From the NCBI RefSeq assembly GCF_003002065.1, contig NZ_PVZG01000005.1:248001-312000 (forward strand): 64,000 bases of DNA, given 5' to 3'. A model generated the notes under the pieces. It had not been told where the DNA came from. It worked only from the letters and a program-made list of their open reading frames with translations, and did not search any database. The stretch's first letter is position 1. Every line of letters begins with the position of its first letter. Both the position numbers and the translations under genes were made by a program. Shown here one piece after another: positions 1 through 8,274 of the stretch. Source of the stretch: Pseudosporangium ferrugineum (GTDB taxonomy: Bacteria; Actinomycetota; Actinomycetes; Mycobacteriales; Micromonosporaceae).

Positions 1-2
1 GC

Positions 3-431
3 ATGGGGGCTGGCGAGTGGCACTGGAACGACGCATGGATCTTCGTGTCCGCGGTCATCGCCGAGCGCCTCGAGCGTGACCGGGCGATGCATGCCGCCCT
101 CCCGGTGACCGGGGCCAGCCTGGCCGATGTGCTCGCCGCCGCCGACTTCCTGCACCACAGCGTCCCGAGCCGTTCCGAGCTCGAGGAGTCGGTGCGCCGC
201 CTGGCCGGCGCGGGCCTGCTCACAGTCGACGACGATCTGGTCGAAGTGGCCCCGGCGGGCGAGCAGTTGTGGCGCACCCGCCCGTTCAGCGGCCTGTCAT
301 CGGCGGTCGTCACCCTCCAGACCCAGCTCAACCGCGCCGCCACCCCGGGCGAGTCGGACTGGAAACTGGACGACACCACCTACAACGCCGCCGTCCGCGA
401 GTATTCCCTCCGCCTCGCCGACGGCCGCTGA
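3..431 (+). CDS. Hypothetical protein, winged-helix-like
   Basis: A 142-residue protein read from an ATG two bases inside the window, so its upstream signals and possibly an earlier start lie outside. It has no signal peptide or membrane segment. The middle (about residues 38-88) alternates short helices with a turn and strand pair (SRSELEESVRRLAGAGLLTV, then a DDDLVEV hairpin), the pattern of a small winged-helix domain, but no recognition helix is distinctive enough to name a family. It converges on hisF with 138 bp between stops. Function is unknown; a transcriptional regulator-like fold is only an inference. Confidence 0.6.
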   Translation: MGAGEWHWNDAWIFVSAVIAERLERDRAMHAALPVTGASLADVLAAADFLHHSVPSRSELEESVRRLAGAGLLTVDDDLVEVAPAGEQLWRTRPFSGLSSAVVTLQTQLNRAATPGESDWKLDDTTYNAAVREYSLRLADGR

Positions 432-439
432 CCCGCGCC

Positions 440-456
440 GGGCGGCCCGGCCGCCC
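440..456. terminator. GC-rich hairpin between convergent genes
   Basis: A perfect 7-bp inverted repeat (GGGCGGC / GCCGCCC) with a 3-nt loop lies 8 bp after the stop of the first gene and on the far side of hisF, which ends at 570. It has no T-tract on either strand. It could serve as a weak bidirectional terminator, as U-less hairpins are thought to do in high-GC actinobacteria, but this is inferred from position and shape only. Confidence 0.35.
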
Positions 457-459
457 ACG

Positions 460-548
460 GGAGGGGCCGCGCCGTCCTGAGGCGCCGGACCCGCCGCCGG
501 GCCGCCCGCAGGAGGGGCGCGCCGTCCTGAGACGCCGGACTCGCCGCC
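460..548. repeat. Imperfect ~38-bp direct repeat
   Basis: Two copies of a GC-rich unit (460-498 and 511-548) share the core GCGCCGTCCTGAG followed by CGCCGGAC and CGCCGCC, with about four differences, at 51-bp spacing. They fill the gap between the first gene and hisF. No coding role is visible. It looks like a local tandem duplication in intergenic DNA. Confidence 0.55.
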
Positions 549-569
549 CGCGCGGACGCGGCACCGCCC

Positions 570-1337
570 TCAGCGGACCGGGTTGCCCGCGGCGCGGAGG
601 CTGTCCTTCACCTCGCCGATGGTCAGCTCTCCGAAGTGGAACACGCTGGCCGCCAGCACCGCGTCCGCCCCCGCCGCCACCGCCGGCGGGAAGTGGCCGG
701 CCGCGCCCGCCCCGCCGCTCGCGATCACCGGGATGTCGACCACCTCGCGGACCGCCGCGATCAGGTCGAGGTCGAAGCCGGCCTTCGTGCCGTCGGCGTC
801 CATCGAGTTGAGCAGGATCTCGCCCGCGCCGAGCTCGGCCACCCGCCGCGCCCACTCCACCGCGTCGAGCCCGGCCGACCGGCGCCCGCCGTGGGTGGTG
901 ACCTCCCAGCCGCTCACGTGCGGTCCGCCCGGCACGCGCCGCACGTCGAGCGACAGCACCAGCACCTGGTTGCCGAAGCGGCCGGCGATCTCGGCGATGA
1001 GTTCGGGGCGGTGGATCGCGGCCGTGTTGACGCCGACCTTGTCCGCGCCCGCCCGCAGCAGGGTGTCGACGTTGTCGACCGAGCGCACCCCGCCGCCCAC
1101 GGTCAGCGGGATGAAGACCGATTCGGCCGTACGGCGTACGACGTCGAGCATCGTCCCGCGGGCGTCGGAGGACGCGGTCACGTCGAGGAACGTCAGCTCG
1201 TCCGCGCCCGCGGCGTCGTACGCGGCGGCCAGCTCGACCGGGTCGCCGGCGTCGCGCAGGTCGACGAAGTTGACGCCCTTGACGACCCGTCCGGCGTCCA
1301 CGTCCAGGCAGGGGATCACCCGTACCGCGACCGTCAT
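570..1337 (-). CDS. hisF: Imidazole glycerol phosphate synthase cyclase subunit HisF
   Basis: 255 residues, the full usual length. HisF takes ammonia delivered by HisH and converts PRFAR to imidazole glycerol phosphate plus AICAR. It is a (beta/alpha)8 barrel; the N-terminal catalytic aspartate is in [14 protein letters not shown] (Asp12), the second half-barrel aspartate is in SLDVRR, and phosphate-binding glycines are in VGGGVRS and [11 protein letters not shown]. The ATG overlaps the ridA stop by 4 bp (ATGA), so it is the last gene of the his operon and probably translationally coupled to ridA. Its partner hisH lies about 1.6 kb upstream in the same operon. Confidence 0.97.
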   Translation of the reverse strand: MTVAVRVIPCLDVDAGRVVKGVNFVDLRDAGDPVELAAAYDAAGADELTFLDVTASSDARGTMLDVVRRTAESVFIPLTVGGGVRSVDNVDTLLRAGADKVGVNTAAIHRPELIAEIAGRFGNQVLVLSLDVRRVPGGPHVSGWEVTTHGGRRSAGLDAVEWARRVAELGAGEILLNSMDADGTKAGFDLDLIAAVREVVDIPVIASGGAGAAGHFPPAVAAGADAVLAASVFHFGELTIGEVKDSLRAAGNPVR

Positions 1338-1729
1338 GATGTCACCCTTCCGCCCGCGTAGGCGTCGATCTCGACCTCGACCAGGTGGTCCTCGTGCAGC
1401 AGCCCGGCGACCACGATCAGCGCCGCCGCCGGCCGTACGTCCCGGAAGATCTCCCCGTGCACCGCGGCGACGGCGTCCGCGTGCGCCCGGTCGGTGACGT
1501 ACATGCGGGTACGGATGACGTCAGCGGCGGCGGCGCCCGCGGCGGCCAGCGCGTCGAGGCCGATGCGGAAGGCGATCCTGGCCTGCGCCGCGGGGTCGCC
1601 GACGGCCACCACCTCACCGTCCACCGTGGCCGTGCACCCGGCGGTGACAAGGAGGTCCCCGGCGCGGACGACGCGGGAGTAGCCGAACCGCTCCTCCCAG
1701 GGCCCGCCGGACCCGAAGCGCGCGATCAT
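1334..1729 (-). CDS. RidA/YjgF family protein
   Basis: 131 residues of the RidA (YjgF/YER057c/UK114) family, trimeric cytosolic proteins that hydrolyse reactive enamine/imine intermediates made by PLP enzymes. The conserved arginine that holds the substrate carboxylate is in the IRTRMYVTD segment, and the C-terminal EVEIDAYAG strand is typical. It sits between priA and hisF, with 4-bp overlaps at both ends: its ATG overlaps the stop of a 39-codon ORF and its stop overlaps the hisF start. Its first residues ([10 protein letters not shown]) resemble the repeated peptide of that upstream ORF. Whether it is a true deaminase or a RidA-like paralogue cannot be told from sequence alone. Confidence 0.9.
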   Translation of the reverse strand: MIARFGSGGPWEERFGYSRVVRAGDLLVTAGCTATVDGEVVAVGDPAAQARIAFRIGLDALAAAGAAAADVIRTRMYVTDRAHADAVAAVHGEIFRDVRPAAALIVVAGLLHEDHLVEVEIDAYAGGRVTS

Positions 1730-1845
1730 GAGGCCGCCCGACCGTAGCGCGCAACCATCGGCCCGCCGGACCCGGAGCGCGCGAGCAAAAAGCCGCCCGA
1801 GCCGTCGCGCACGGTCAAGAAGCCCAGACTGAAGCGCGCGATCAT
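1726..1845 (-). CDS. 39-residue ORF of degenerate RidA-start repeats
   Basis: A 40-codon ORF links priA to ridA. Its ATG overlaps the priA stop (ATGA at 1842-1845) and its TGA overlaps the ridA ATG (1726-1729). It opens MIARFSLGF and goes on [16 protein letters not shown], echoing the RidA start [16 protein letters not shown]. The DNA shows the same pattern: the block containing GCCCGCCGGACCCG and AGCGCGCGA occurs twice at 58-bp spacing, with a partial third copy at the priA stop. It probably arose by local duplication of the ridA initiation region. It may serve only to carry ribosomes from priA to ridA. No functional domain is visible. Confidence 0.5.
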   Translation of the reverse strand: MIARFSLGFLTVRDGSGGFLLARSGSGGPMVARYGRAAS

Positions 1846-2567
1846 GCCGCGCGCAGCGCCGCGAGGGCCTCGGCCACCGTGAACGCGCCCGCGTAGAGGG
1901 CCTTGCCCGCGATCACGCCCTCCACGCCGACCGGTTCGAGGGTGGCCAGCGCGCGCAGGTCGTCGAGGGCCGACACGCCGCCGCTGGCGATGACCGGGGC
2001 CGGCGTACGGGAGCACACCTCGCGCAGCAGTTCCAGGTTCGGGCCCTTCATGGTGCCGTCCTTGGTGATGTCCGTGACGACGTACCGGGCCGCGCCCGCC
2101 TTGTCGAGGCGCTCGAGCACCTCGTAGAGGTCGCCGCCGTCGCGGGTCCAGCCGCGGGCGGACAGGGTACGGCCGCGCACGTCCAGCCCGATGGCCACGC
2201 GGTCGCCGTACTCGCCGCAGATCCGGTCGCACCATTCCGGGTCCTCGAGGGCGGCGGTGCCGATGTTGACGCGGGCGGCGCCGGTGGAGAGCGCCGCGCG
2301 CAGCGACTCGTCGTCGCGGATGCCGCCGGAGAGCTCGACCTTGACGTCGAGGCGGCCGACCACGCCGGCGAGCAGCTCGGCGTTGGAGCCACGGCCGAAC
2401 GCGGCGTCGAGGTCGACGAGGTGCACCCACTCCGCGCCGTCGCGCTGCCAGGCCAGGGCGGCCTCGAGCGGGTCGCCGTAGCTCGTCTCGGAGCCGGCGG
2501 CGCCCTGGACGAGGCGCACCGCCTGGCCGTCGGCGACGTCGACGGCGGGCAGCAGGGTGAGGGACAC
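1842..2567 (-). CDS. priA: Bifunctional HisA/TrpF isomerase PriA
   Basis: 241 residues with a GTG start. PriA is the actinobacterial (beta/alpha)8 isomerase that handles both ProFAR in histidine synthesis and PRA in tryptophan synthesis. Its identity rests on [18 protein letters not shown] at the N-terminus, the PriA-type [12 protein letters not shown] segment, ELSGGIRDD, and the C-terminal phosphate site [12 protein letters not shown]. Dual activity is characteristic of the family; whether a separate trpF exists elsewhere cannot be seen here. It follows the 104-residue membrane protein by 17 bp and overlaps the 39-codon ORF by 4 bp. Confidence 0.94.
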   Translation of the reverse strand: MSLTLLPAVDVADGQAVRLVQGAAGSETSYGDPLEAALAWQRDGAEWVHLVDLDAAFGRGSNAELLAGVVGRLDVKVELSGGIRDDESLRAALSTGAARVNIGTAALEDPEWCDRICGEYGDRVAIGLDVRGRTLSARGWTRDGGDLYEVLERLDKAGAARYVVTDITKDGTMKGPNLELLREVCSRTPAPVIASGGVSALDDLRALATLEPVGVEGVIAGKALYAGAFTVAEALAALRAA

Positions 2568-2584
2568 GGGGTGACTCCGATCAG

Positions 2585-2899
2585 CTAGCGACGGCCGAGG
2601 ATCACGACGACCAGGGCCGGCAGGACGAGAACGATCAGGGCGATGAGGATGATGCGCAGGCCCAGCTCGGGCACCAGGAACCAGATCAGGCCCGAGGCGA
2701 GCAGCGGCACCACCACGATGCCGGCGCGCTGGGTGCGGCTGCGCCGGTAGAGCCGGCCGGAGCCGCGGCGCTGCGGCCGCAACGACCGGACGAGGGCGCG
2801 CCGCCGGTTGCGCCGGGCGACCCGGCGGGCCCGGCGGGCCTTCTCCTTCTCCAGGACGGCGAGCCGCTCGGCCCGCCGCTGGGCCCGTTCCTTGCTCAC
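2585..2899 (-). CDS. Small basic membrane protein in his operon
   Basis: 104 residues from a GTG located two bases after the hisH stop. The first ~55 residues are extremely basic (many RR and KARRARR motifs), followed by two hydrophobic helices (about 59-77 and 81-100) and a short Arg-rich tail, so both ends probably face the cytoplasm. No enzyme motif is visible. Its tight placement between hisH and priA indicates cotranscription with the histidine genes. Function is unknown, and an RNA- or lipid-binding role for the basic region would be speculation. Confidence 0.75.
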   Translation of the reverse strand: MSKERAQRRAERLAVLEKEKARRARRVARRNRRRALVRSLRPQRRGSGRLYRRSRTQRAGIVVVPLLASGLIWFLVPELGLRIILIALIVLVLPALVVVILGRR

Positions 2900-2901
2900 C
2901 G

Positions 2902-3522
2902 TCAGAGCCCGGCGACCCAGGTACGCAGCAGCGCGTAGCCGGCGTTGGCGGACTTCTCGGGGTGGAACTGGGCGGCGGACAGCGGCCCGTGCTCGACCAC
3001 CGCGGCGAACGGCTCGTCGTGCGCGGCCGTGGTCACCGTGGCGCCGGCCCGCGTGAGGGCGTCCAGCTGCGAGGCGCCGTACGAATGCACGAAGTAGAAC
3101 CGGGTGTCCGGTGCGATGCCGCGGAGCAGAACCGAGCCCTCCGGCACCGACACCGTGTTCCAGCCCATGTGCGGGATGCGCCGGGCGGTCAGCCGGGTCA
3201 CCGCGCCGGGGAGCAGGCCCAGGCCGCGGGTCTCGACGCCGTGCTCGACGCCGGTCTCGAAGAGGATCTGCATGCCGACGCAGATGCCGAGCACCGGACG
3301 GCCGGCGGCGACCCGCTCCGCGATGACCGGCCCGGCGCCGAGCTTCTCGATGCCGGCCATGCAGGCCGCGTAGGCGCCCACCCCGGGCACGACCAGGCCG
3401 TCCGCCGCGGCGGCGGCGGCCAGGTCGTCGGTCACGGTCACGTCCGCTCCGGTACGCGCGACAGCCCGCTCCGCCGACCGCAGGTTGCCCGACCCGTAGT
3501 CCAGGATCACGACGGTGCTCAT
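2902..3522 (-). CDS. hisH: Imidazole glycerol phosphate synthase glutaminase subunit HisH
   Basis: 206 residues of class I glutamine amidotransferase that supplies ammonia to HisF. The nucleophile elbow is GICVGMQ (Cys81) and the catalytic His-Glu pair is in QFHPEKS near the C-terminus; [12 protein letters not shown] is the oxyanion-side motif. An in-frame reading continues upstream of ATG 3522, but that part overlaps other genes and has no HisH similarity. The ATG overlaps the stop of the 56-codon membrane ORF (ATGA), which settles the start. Confidence 0.96.
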   Translation of the reverse strand: MSTVVILDYGSGNLRSAERAVARTGADVTVTDDLAAAAAADGLVVPGVGAYAACMAGIEKLGAGPVIAERVAAGRPVLGICVGMQILFETGVEHGVETRGLGLLPGAVTRLTARRIPHMGWNTVSVPEGSVLLRGIAPDTRFYFVHSYGASQLDALTRAGATVTTAAHDEPFAAVVEHGPLSAAQFHPEKSANAGYALLRTWVAGL

Positions 3523-3689
3523 GAGTCCCCCGGGATCAGCCACAGCACGCCGCCGGCCAGCGCGAGCAGGGCCAGCGCGGCGACCAGCCCGATCGAGAAC
3601 CTCGTGGCGCCCTGCCGGGCGAGCGACACGACCCCGCCGACCAGGATGCCGGCGAGGCCCAGCAGCAGGACCGGCGCGATGCTGCTCAC
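3519..3689 (-). CDS. 56-residue membrane protein between hisB and hisH
   Basis: A short ORF starts at GTG 3689, overlapping the hisB stop (GTGA), and ends in a TGA overlapping the hisH ATG. The product has two hydrophobic helices (about residues 5-22 and 32-52) joined by a short loop containing RQGATR, and an acidic end (PGDS). Exact 4-bp overlaps on both sides and an uninterrupted hydrophobic pattern argue that it is translated. No family is recognised. With the 104-residue protein it makes two small membrane proteins embedded in this his operon. Confidence 0.7.
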   Translation of the reverse strand: MSSIAPVLLLGLAGILVGGVVSLARQGATRFSIGLVAALALLALAGGVLWLIPGDS

Positions 3690-4297
3690 AGCACGCCCTT
3701 GGTGGACGGCAGCGCCCCGGCGTTGCGCGGGTCGATCTCGACGGCCTCGCGCAGCGCCCGGGAGAACGCCTTGAACTGCGCCTCGACGACGTGGTGGGCG
3801 TCGGGCCGGCCGCCGTCACGCGCGGCCCGGAGCACGCTGACGTGCAGGGTCACCCTGGCGGTGTGGCCGAACGACTCGAAGATGTGCCGGGTCATGCTGG
3901 TCGGGTAGACCGGACCGATGTACGGCGCCAGCTCCGGCTCGTCGTGCACCACGTACGGCCGGCCGGACAGGTCCACCGCGGCCCGGCACAGCACCTCGTC
4001 CATGGGGATGGTCGCGGAGCCGTAGCGCCGGATCCCGGCCTTGTCGCCGAGCGCCCGCGCGAAGGCCTCGCCCAGCGCGATGGCCGTGTCCTCCATGGTG
4101 TGGTGCGCGTCGATCTCCAGGTCGCCCTCGGTGCGTACGGTGAGGTCGAAGCCGCCGTGCTTGGCGAGCTGGTTGAGCATGTGGTCGTAGAAGCCGACGC
4201 CGGTGGAGAGGTCGCCCTTGCCGGTGCCGTCGAGGTCGATCTCGACGAGGACCTTGGTCTCGTTGGTGACGCGCTCGATGCGCGCGGTGCGGCTCAC
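3686..4297 (-). CDS. hisB: Imidazoleglycerol-phosphate dehydratase HisB
   Basis: 203 residues from a GTG (4297) that overlaps the hisC stop (GTGA). This is the monofunctional dehydratase, without a fused phosphatase, as usual in actinobacteria. Manganese-binding His/Glu clusters are visible in [32 protein letters not shown] and, in the second half, [11 protein letters not shown] and [17 protein letters not shown]. The open frame extends further upstream inside hisC, but the conserved protein begins at [15 protein letters not shown]. It converts imidazole glycerol phosphate to imidazole acetol phosphate in the cytosol. Confidence 0.96.
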   Translation of the reverse strand: MSRTARIERVTNETKVLVEIDLDGTGKGDLSTGVGFYDHMLNQLAKHGGFDLTVRTEGDLEIDAHHTMEDTAIALGEAFARALGDKAGIRRYGSATIPMDEVLCRAAVDLSGRPYVVHDEPELAPYIGPVYPTSMTRHIFESFGHTARVTLHVSVLRAARDGGRPDAHHVVEAQFKAFSRALREAVEIDPRNAGALPSTKGVL

Positions 4298-5370
4298 GGC
4301 AGGATCTCCTCGGCGGCTTTCAGGAAGGCGGAAGTCTCGGTCTCGGTGCCCGCGGTGACCCGCAGCCAGCCGGTCAGCCCGACGTCGCGGATCAGCACCC
4401 CGCGGTCGAGGAAGGCCTGCCAGGACACCTTCTGGTCGGCGCCGGCACGGAACAGCACGAAGTTGGCGTCGCTGTCGGCCACCTCGGTGCCGCGGGCGCG
4501 CAGGGTCGCGACGATCCGGTCGCGCTGCTCCTTGATCGCCTCGACGGTGGCGAGCAGCGCGTCCCGCTCGGCGAGGGCGGCGCGGGCGGCGGCCTGGGTG
4601 AGCGCCGACAGGTGGTAGGGCAGCCGGACCAGCTGCACCGCGTCGACCACGGCGGGATCCGCCGCGAGGTAGCCGAGCCGGCCGCCGGCGAAGCCGAACG
4701 CCTTGCTCATCGTGCGGGTCACCACCAGCCGCGGGTGCCCCGGCAGCAGCGTCAGCGCGCTCGGGGTGCCGGGGCGGGCGAATTCCGCGTACGCCTCGTC
4801 CACGACGACCATGCCCCGCGCCGCACCGAGCACCGCGGCCACCACGCCGGGGTCGAGGGCCGTCCCGGTCGGGTTGTTGGGCGAGCAGAGGAAGACCAGG
4901 TCGGGGTCGTGCTCCTCCAGCTGGGCCAGGGCCGACGCCGGGGTGAGGCCGAAGTCCGGGTCGCGCAGCGCACCCACCCACCGGGTGCCGGTGCCGGCGG
5001 CGAGCAGCGGGTGCATCGAGTACGACGGGCCGAATCCCAGGGCCGTGCGCCCCGGGCCGGCGAACGCCTGCAGCAGCTGCTGCTGGACCTCGTTGGAGCC
5101 GTTGGCCGCCCAGACGTTCGCGGTGCTCAGCCCGTGCCCGAGGTAGCCGGCGAGGTCGGCGCGCAACGCGACGGCGTCCCGGTCGGGATAGCGGTTGAGG
5201 TCGCGCACCTCGGCCTGCACCGCCTTGCCGATCGCCTCCGCCACCGCATCCGGCAGCGGGTACGAATTCTCGTTGGTGTTGAGCCGCACGGCCACGTCGA
5301 GCTGCGGCGCGCCGTACGGCGACCTGCCCCGCAGGTCGTCGCGCAGCGGGAGATCGTCGAGCGTGGTCAT
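4294..5370 (-). CDS. hisC: Histidinol-phosphate aminotransferase HisC
   Basis: 358 residues of fold-type I PLP aminotransferase. The PLP-binding lysine is Lys223 in [17 protein letters not shown], the substrate-phosphate region is [13 protein letters not shown], and SPNNPTG is the PLP-ring contact motif. It converts imidazole acetol phosphate and glutamate to histidinol phosphate. The ATG (5370) overlaps the hisD stop by 4 bp and its own stop overlaps hisB, so it lies in a tightly coupled hisD-hisC-hisB block. Confidence 0.96.
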   Translation of the reverse strand: MTTLDDLPLRDDLRGRSPYGAPQLDVAVRLNTNENSYPLPDAVAEAIGKAVQAEVRDLNRYPDRDAVALRADLAGYLGHGLSTANVWAANGSNEVQQQLLQAFAGPGRTALGFGPSYSMHPLLAAGTGTRWVGALRDPDFGLTPASALAQLEEHDPDLVFLCSPNNPTGTALDPGVVAAVLGAARGMVVVDEAYAEFARPGTPSALTLLPGHPRLVVTRTMSKAFGFAGGRLGYLAADPAVVDAVQLVRLPYHLSALTQAAARAALAERDALLATVEAIKEQRDRIVATLRARGTEVADSDANFVLFRAGADQKVSWQAFLDRGVLIRDVGLTGWLRVTAGTETETSAFLKAAEEILP

Positions 5371-6677
5371 GAGCCGAACCTCGCCGTGACGGCCTGTCCG
5401 TGCGCGGGGAGGTCCTCGGCGTTGGCGAGCGCCACCACGTGCGGGGCGACGTCGCGCAGGGCGGCCTCGTCGTACTCCACGACGTGGATGCCGCGCAGGA
5501 ACGACTGCACGGACAGGCCGGAGGAGTGCCGGGCGCAGCCCGCGGTGGGCAGCACGTGGTTGGAGCCGGCCGCGTAGTCGCCGAGCGAGACGGGTGAGTA
5601 CGCGCCGACGAAGATCGCGCCGGCGTTGCGGACCCGCATCGCCCACTCGCGCGCGTCCCGGGTCTGGATCTCGAGGTGCTCGGCCGCGTACGCGTCCACG
5701 ACCGCCAGCCCCTGCTCGAGGTCGTCGACGAGCACCACGCCGGACTGCGTGCCGCCCAGCGCCTCGCGTACGCGTGCCTCGTGCTTGGTCGCCGGCACCT
5801 GCACCGCGAGCTGCGCGTCGACCGCGGCGGCCAACTCCGGCGAGTCGGTGACCAGCACGCTCGCGGCCAGCGGGTCGTGCTCGGCCTGGCTGATCAGGTC
5901 GGCGGCGACGTGCACCGGCGAGGCGGTGTCGTCGGCCAGGATCGCGATCTCGGTGGGGCCGGCCTCGGCGTCGATGCCGACGGTGCCCTGCAGCAGGCGC
6001 TTGGCCGCGGTGACCCAGATGTTGCCCGGGCCGGTGATGACGTCCACCGGCTCGCAGCGGTCGGCCTCGTCGGCACCGTCGGCGCCGTGGCCGAGCATGG
6101 CGATCGCCTGGGCGCCGCCGACCGCGTAGACCTCGTCGACGCCGAGCAGGGCGCAGGCGGCGAGGACCCGGGCGTCGGGCAGGCCGTTGTTCTCCTGCTG
6201 CGGCGGGCTGGCCACCACCAGCGACGCGACGCCGGCCTCCTGGGCGGGCACCACGTTCATGACCACGGTGGACGGGTAGACCGCCAGGCCGCCGGGGACG
6301 TAGAGGCCGACCCGGGACACCGGCACCCACCGCTCGGTCACGCTGCCGCCGGGCACCACCTGGGTGGTCGTGTCGGTGCGGCGCTGATCGCTGTGGACCT
6401 TGCGGGCGCGCTCGATGGCGACCAGCAGGGCCGCCCGCACGTCCGGGTCGAGGGATCCGGCCGCGGCGGCGATGGCCTCGGCGGGGACGCGCAGGCGCTC
6501 GAGGCGTACGCCGTCGAAGCGCTCGGTGGCCTCCCGGATCGCGGCGAAACCATGCTCCCGGACCGCCGCCACGACGGGGCGGATCCTCTCGACCGCCTGC
6601 GAGACGTCGAGCTGGGCGCGGGGCAGCAGACCGCGCGGGTCCCGGCGGGAGCCGCGCAGGTCGATCCGGTTCAACAC
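5367..6677 (-). CDS. hisD: Histidinol dehydrogenase HisD
   Basis: 436 residues from GTG 6677 (LNRIDLRGS), the normal family length. It oxidises histidinol to histidine with two NAD+, the last step of the pathway. Family landmarks include [29 protein letters not shown], the signature [12 protein letters not shown], and [19 protein letters not shown] with zinc-ligand histidines. A longer open frame upstream is ignored because a promoter -10 (TAGACT) sits 8 bp before this GTG. It is the first gene of the his operon. Confidence 0.96.
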   Translation of the reverse strand: MLNRIDLRGSRRDPRGLLPRAQLDVSQAVERIRPVVAAVREHGFAAIREATERFDGVRLERLRVPAEAIAAAAGSLDPDVRAALLVAIERARKVHSDQRRTDTTTQVVPGGSVTERWVPVSRVGLYVPGGLAVYPSTVVMNVVPAQEAGVASLVVASPPQQENNGLPDARVLAACALLGVDEVYAVGGAQAIAMLGHGADGADEADRCEPVDVITGPGNIWVTAAKRLLQGTVGIDAEAGPTEIAILADDTASPVHVAADLISQAEHDPLAASVLVTDSPELAAAVDAQLAVQVPATKHEARVREALGGTQSGVVLVDDLEQGLAVVDAYAAEHLEIQTRDAREWAMRVRNAGAIFVGAYSPVSLGDYAAGSNHVLPTAGCARHSSGLSVQSFLRGIHVVEYDEAALRDVAPHVVALANAEDLPAHGQAVTARFGS

Positions 6678-6690
6678 GCCGCCAAGTCTA
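6678..6690 (-). promoter_or_regulatory. Leaderless-type -10 box of the his operon
   Basis: On the minus strand TAGACT (6690-6685) fits the actinobacterial TANNNT -10 and is followed by only 7 nt before the hisD GTG. Transcription would then begin at or next to the start codon, giving a leaderless mRNA, which is common in actinobacteria. No Shine-Dalgarno sequence is present to contradict this. No clear -35 was assigned. Confidence 0.5.
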
Positions 6691-6823
6691 GGCCGCGGCC
6701 GGCCGGGCCCCCGGGCCGCATACCAGGCAGTGGGAAGCGCCACCCGGTGCGCTATGCGGCTTTTGCGAACCGGCGGGCGAAGATCACCGTCGCCGGGACG
6801 CGCGCGGACGGCGACCATGCCGA

Positions 6824-6829
6824 TACGCT
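6824..6829 (+). promoter_or_regulatory. Leaderless-type -10 box of LON-domain gene
   Basis: TACGCT fits TANNNT and is followed by 6 nt before the GTG of the LON-domain gene. With the hisD box about 135 bp away on the other strand it makes a divergent pair of probable leaderless promoters. Confidence 0.4.
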
Positions 6830-6835
6830 CGGACC

Positions 6836-7543
6836 GTGGGCGCGATTCTCCCGGTCTTCCCGCTGGGCACGGTGCTCTTTCCCGGCCTGGTGCTGCCCCT
6901 GCACATCTTCGAGGAGCGATACCGCACGCTCGTGCGCGACCTGGTCGCCACGACGGCGGACGAACCGCACGAGTTCGGCGTGGTGACGCTGCGGCACGGG
7001 TCCGAGGTGCTGTCCACCGAGGGCGACGACGAGCGCCCGGACGAGCCGCCGGTCACCGCCGGCCAGCTCTACGACATCGGCTGCACCGCCGAGTTGCGCC
7101 AGGTCACCGAGCTGCCGGACGGCCGCTTCGACATCGTCACGGTGGGGCGGCGCCGGTTCCGGGTGCTGAGCACGGCGGCGGAGACCCACCCGTACCTGAC
7201 GGCCGAGGTGGAATGGCTGCCCGACGAGGAGCCGGGCGACGAGACGGCCCGGGTGCTCGCGCCGCGGGTGCTGACCGCCTTCCGCACCTATCTCGACCTG
7301 CTGCGCCCCGACTCCGAGACGCTGGACCAGGTGCCGGACGACCCGACCGTGCTGTCCCACCTGATCGCGGCGACCGCCCAGCTGACCGTCGAGGAACGCC
7401 AGGAGCTGCTGGCCGCGCCGGACACCGCGACCCGGCTGCGCAACGAGCTCAAGGTGCTCACCCGCGAGGCGGGTCTGCTCGCCAAGGTGCGGGCGGTGCC
7501 GGTGCCGCTGTCGGATCTGGCGCGCCCGGTGAGCCCGAACTGA
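6836..7543 (+). CDS. LON substrate-binding domain protein
   Basis: 235 residues carrying only the N-terminal substrate-recognition domain of Lon protease: the opening [26 protein letters not shown] matches the first beta-sheet and helix of the LON (PUA-like) fold. There is no AAA+ or Ser-Lys protease part, so it is a stand-alone LON protein, a common actinobacterial type of unproven function. The GTG start is set by a -10 box 7 bp upstream. Its last 86 bp overlap the 3' end of the convergent membrane-protein gene. Confidence 0.85.
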   Translation: MGAILPVFPLGTVLFPGLVLPLHIFEERYRTLVRDLVATTADEPHEFGVVTLRHGSEVLSTEGDDERPDEPPVTAGQLYDIGCTAELRQVTELPDGRFDIVTVGRRRFRVLSTAAETHPYLTAEVEWLPDEEPGDETARVLAPRVLTAFRTYLDLLRPDSETLDQVPDDPTVLSHLIAATAQLTVEERQELLAAPDTATRLRNELKVLTREAGLLAKVRAVPVPLSDLARPVSPN

Positions 7544-8231
7544 ACGGGTCGCCGGCGACCGGCTCGTCCGGGAGCGGGCAGGGACCCTCTCCCCCGCCGT
7601 CGTGGCCGTAGCCCGGCTTCGCGCCGGGCCGGTCCAGGTCGGGGTCGTTGGCCCAGCCCGCCAGCAGGGTGGTGACGATCACCGCGGCGAACGCGGCCAC
7701 CAGCAGCGTCCCGTACGCGTGCAGGTCCGGCGGGCGGCTGAAGCGGTCGCCCGGGGCCGAGCTCCGCTGCCAGTCCTGCCACGCGCTCAGCCCGACCAGC
7801 CGGCCGGCCTGCCACATCACCAGCGTCGAGGCGAGGCCGCCGAGGGTGACGCCGAGCAGCACCGCCGGGCCGCGGTCGCGGCGCAGCACCAGCCAGGCGG
7901 CGATCGCGGCGAGCAGGCCGAAGACGAATCCGATGATGGTGAACCAGCCGTCGGCGGCGATGTACTGCTCCGGCGACGGGTCGTTGACGACGATGCCGTT
8001 CTCGCCGGCGTTGACCACCGGCACCGACGGCGAGAGCCACGACCAGAGCAGGCCCAGCGGCACGCCGGCCACGGCCATCGCGACCACGATCAGGGCGCCG
8101 ACGGCCACGCTGCGGCGCCACGGCCGGCCCGTTCGCGGCGCCGGCTGCCAGCCCGGGTCCGTGGTGGGACCGTACGGGAAGACGACCTGCGGCTCGGAGG
8201 GCTGCGGGCCCGGCTCCTGACTCGGGTTCAC
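7458..8231 (-). CDS. DUF2567-like membrane protein
   Basis: 257 residues from GTG 8231. A Pro-rich cytoplasmic N-terminus (about 40 residues) precedes four hydrophobic helices (about 44-66, 98-116, 120-138 and 170-192), then a Gly/Pro-rich tail ending near [15 protein letters not shown]. The arrangement resembles actinobacterial DUF2567 membrane proteins, known only as conserved neighbours. The last 86 bp, encoding the low-complexity tail, run antisense to the end of the LON-domain gene. Function unknown. Confidence 0.7.
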   Translation of the reverse strand: MNPSQEPGPQPSEPQVVFPYGPTTDPGWQPAPRTGRPWRRSVAVGALIVVAMAVAGVPLGLLWSWLSPSVPVVNAGENGIVVNDPSPEQYIAADGWFTIIGFVFGLLAAIAAWLVLRRDRGPAVLLGVTLGGLASTLVMWQAGRLVGLSAWQDWQRSSAPGDRFSRPPDLHAYGTLLVAAFAAVIVTTLLAGWANDPDLDRPGAKPGYGHDGGGEGPCPLPDEPVAGDPFSSGSPGAPDPTAAPAPPAPWRADPPRG

Positions 8232-8274
8232 CCCCCGATCCTGCCAGGTCCCGCTGTACGCCCGCTGCGGACCA

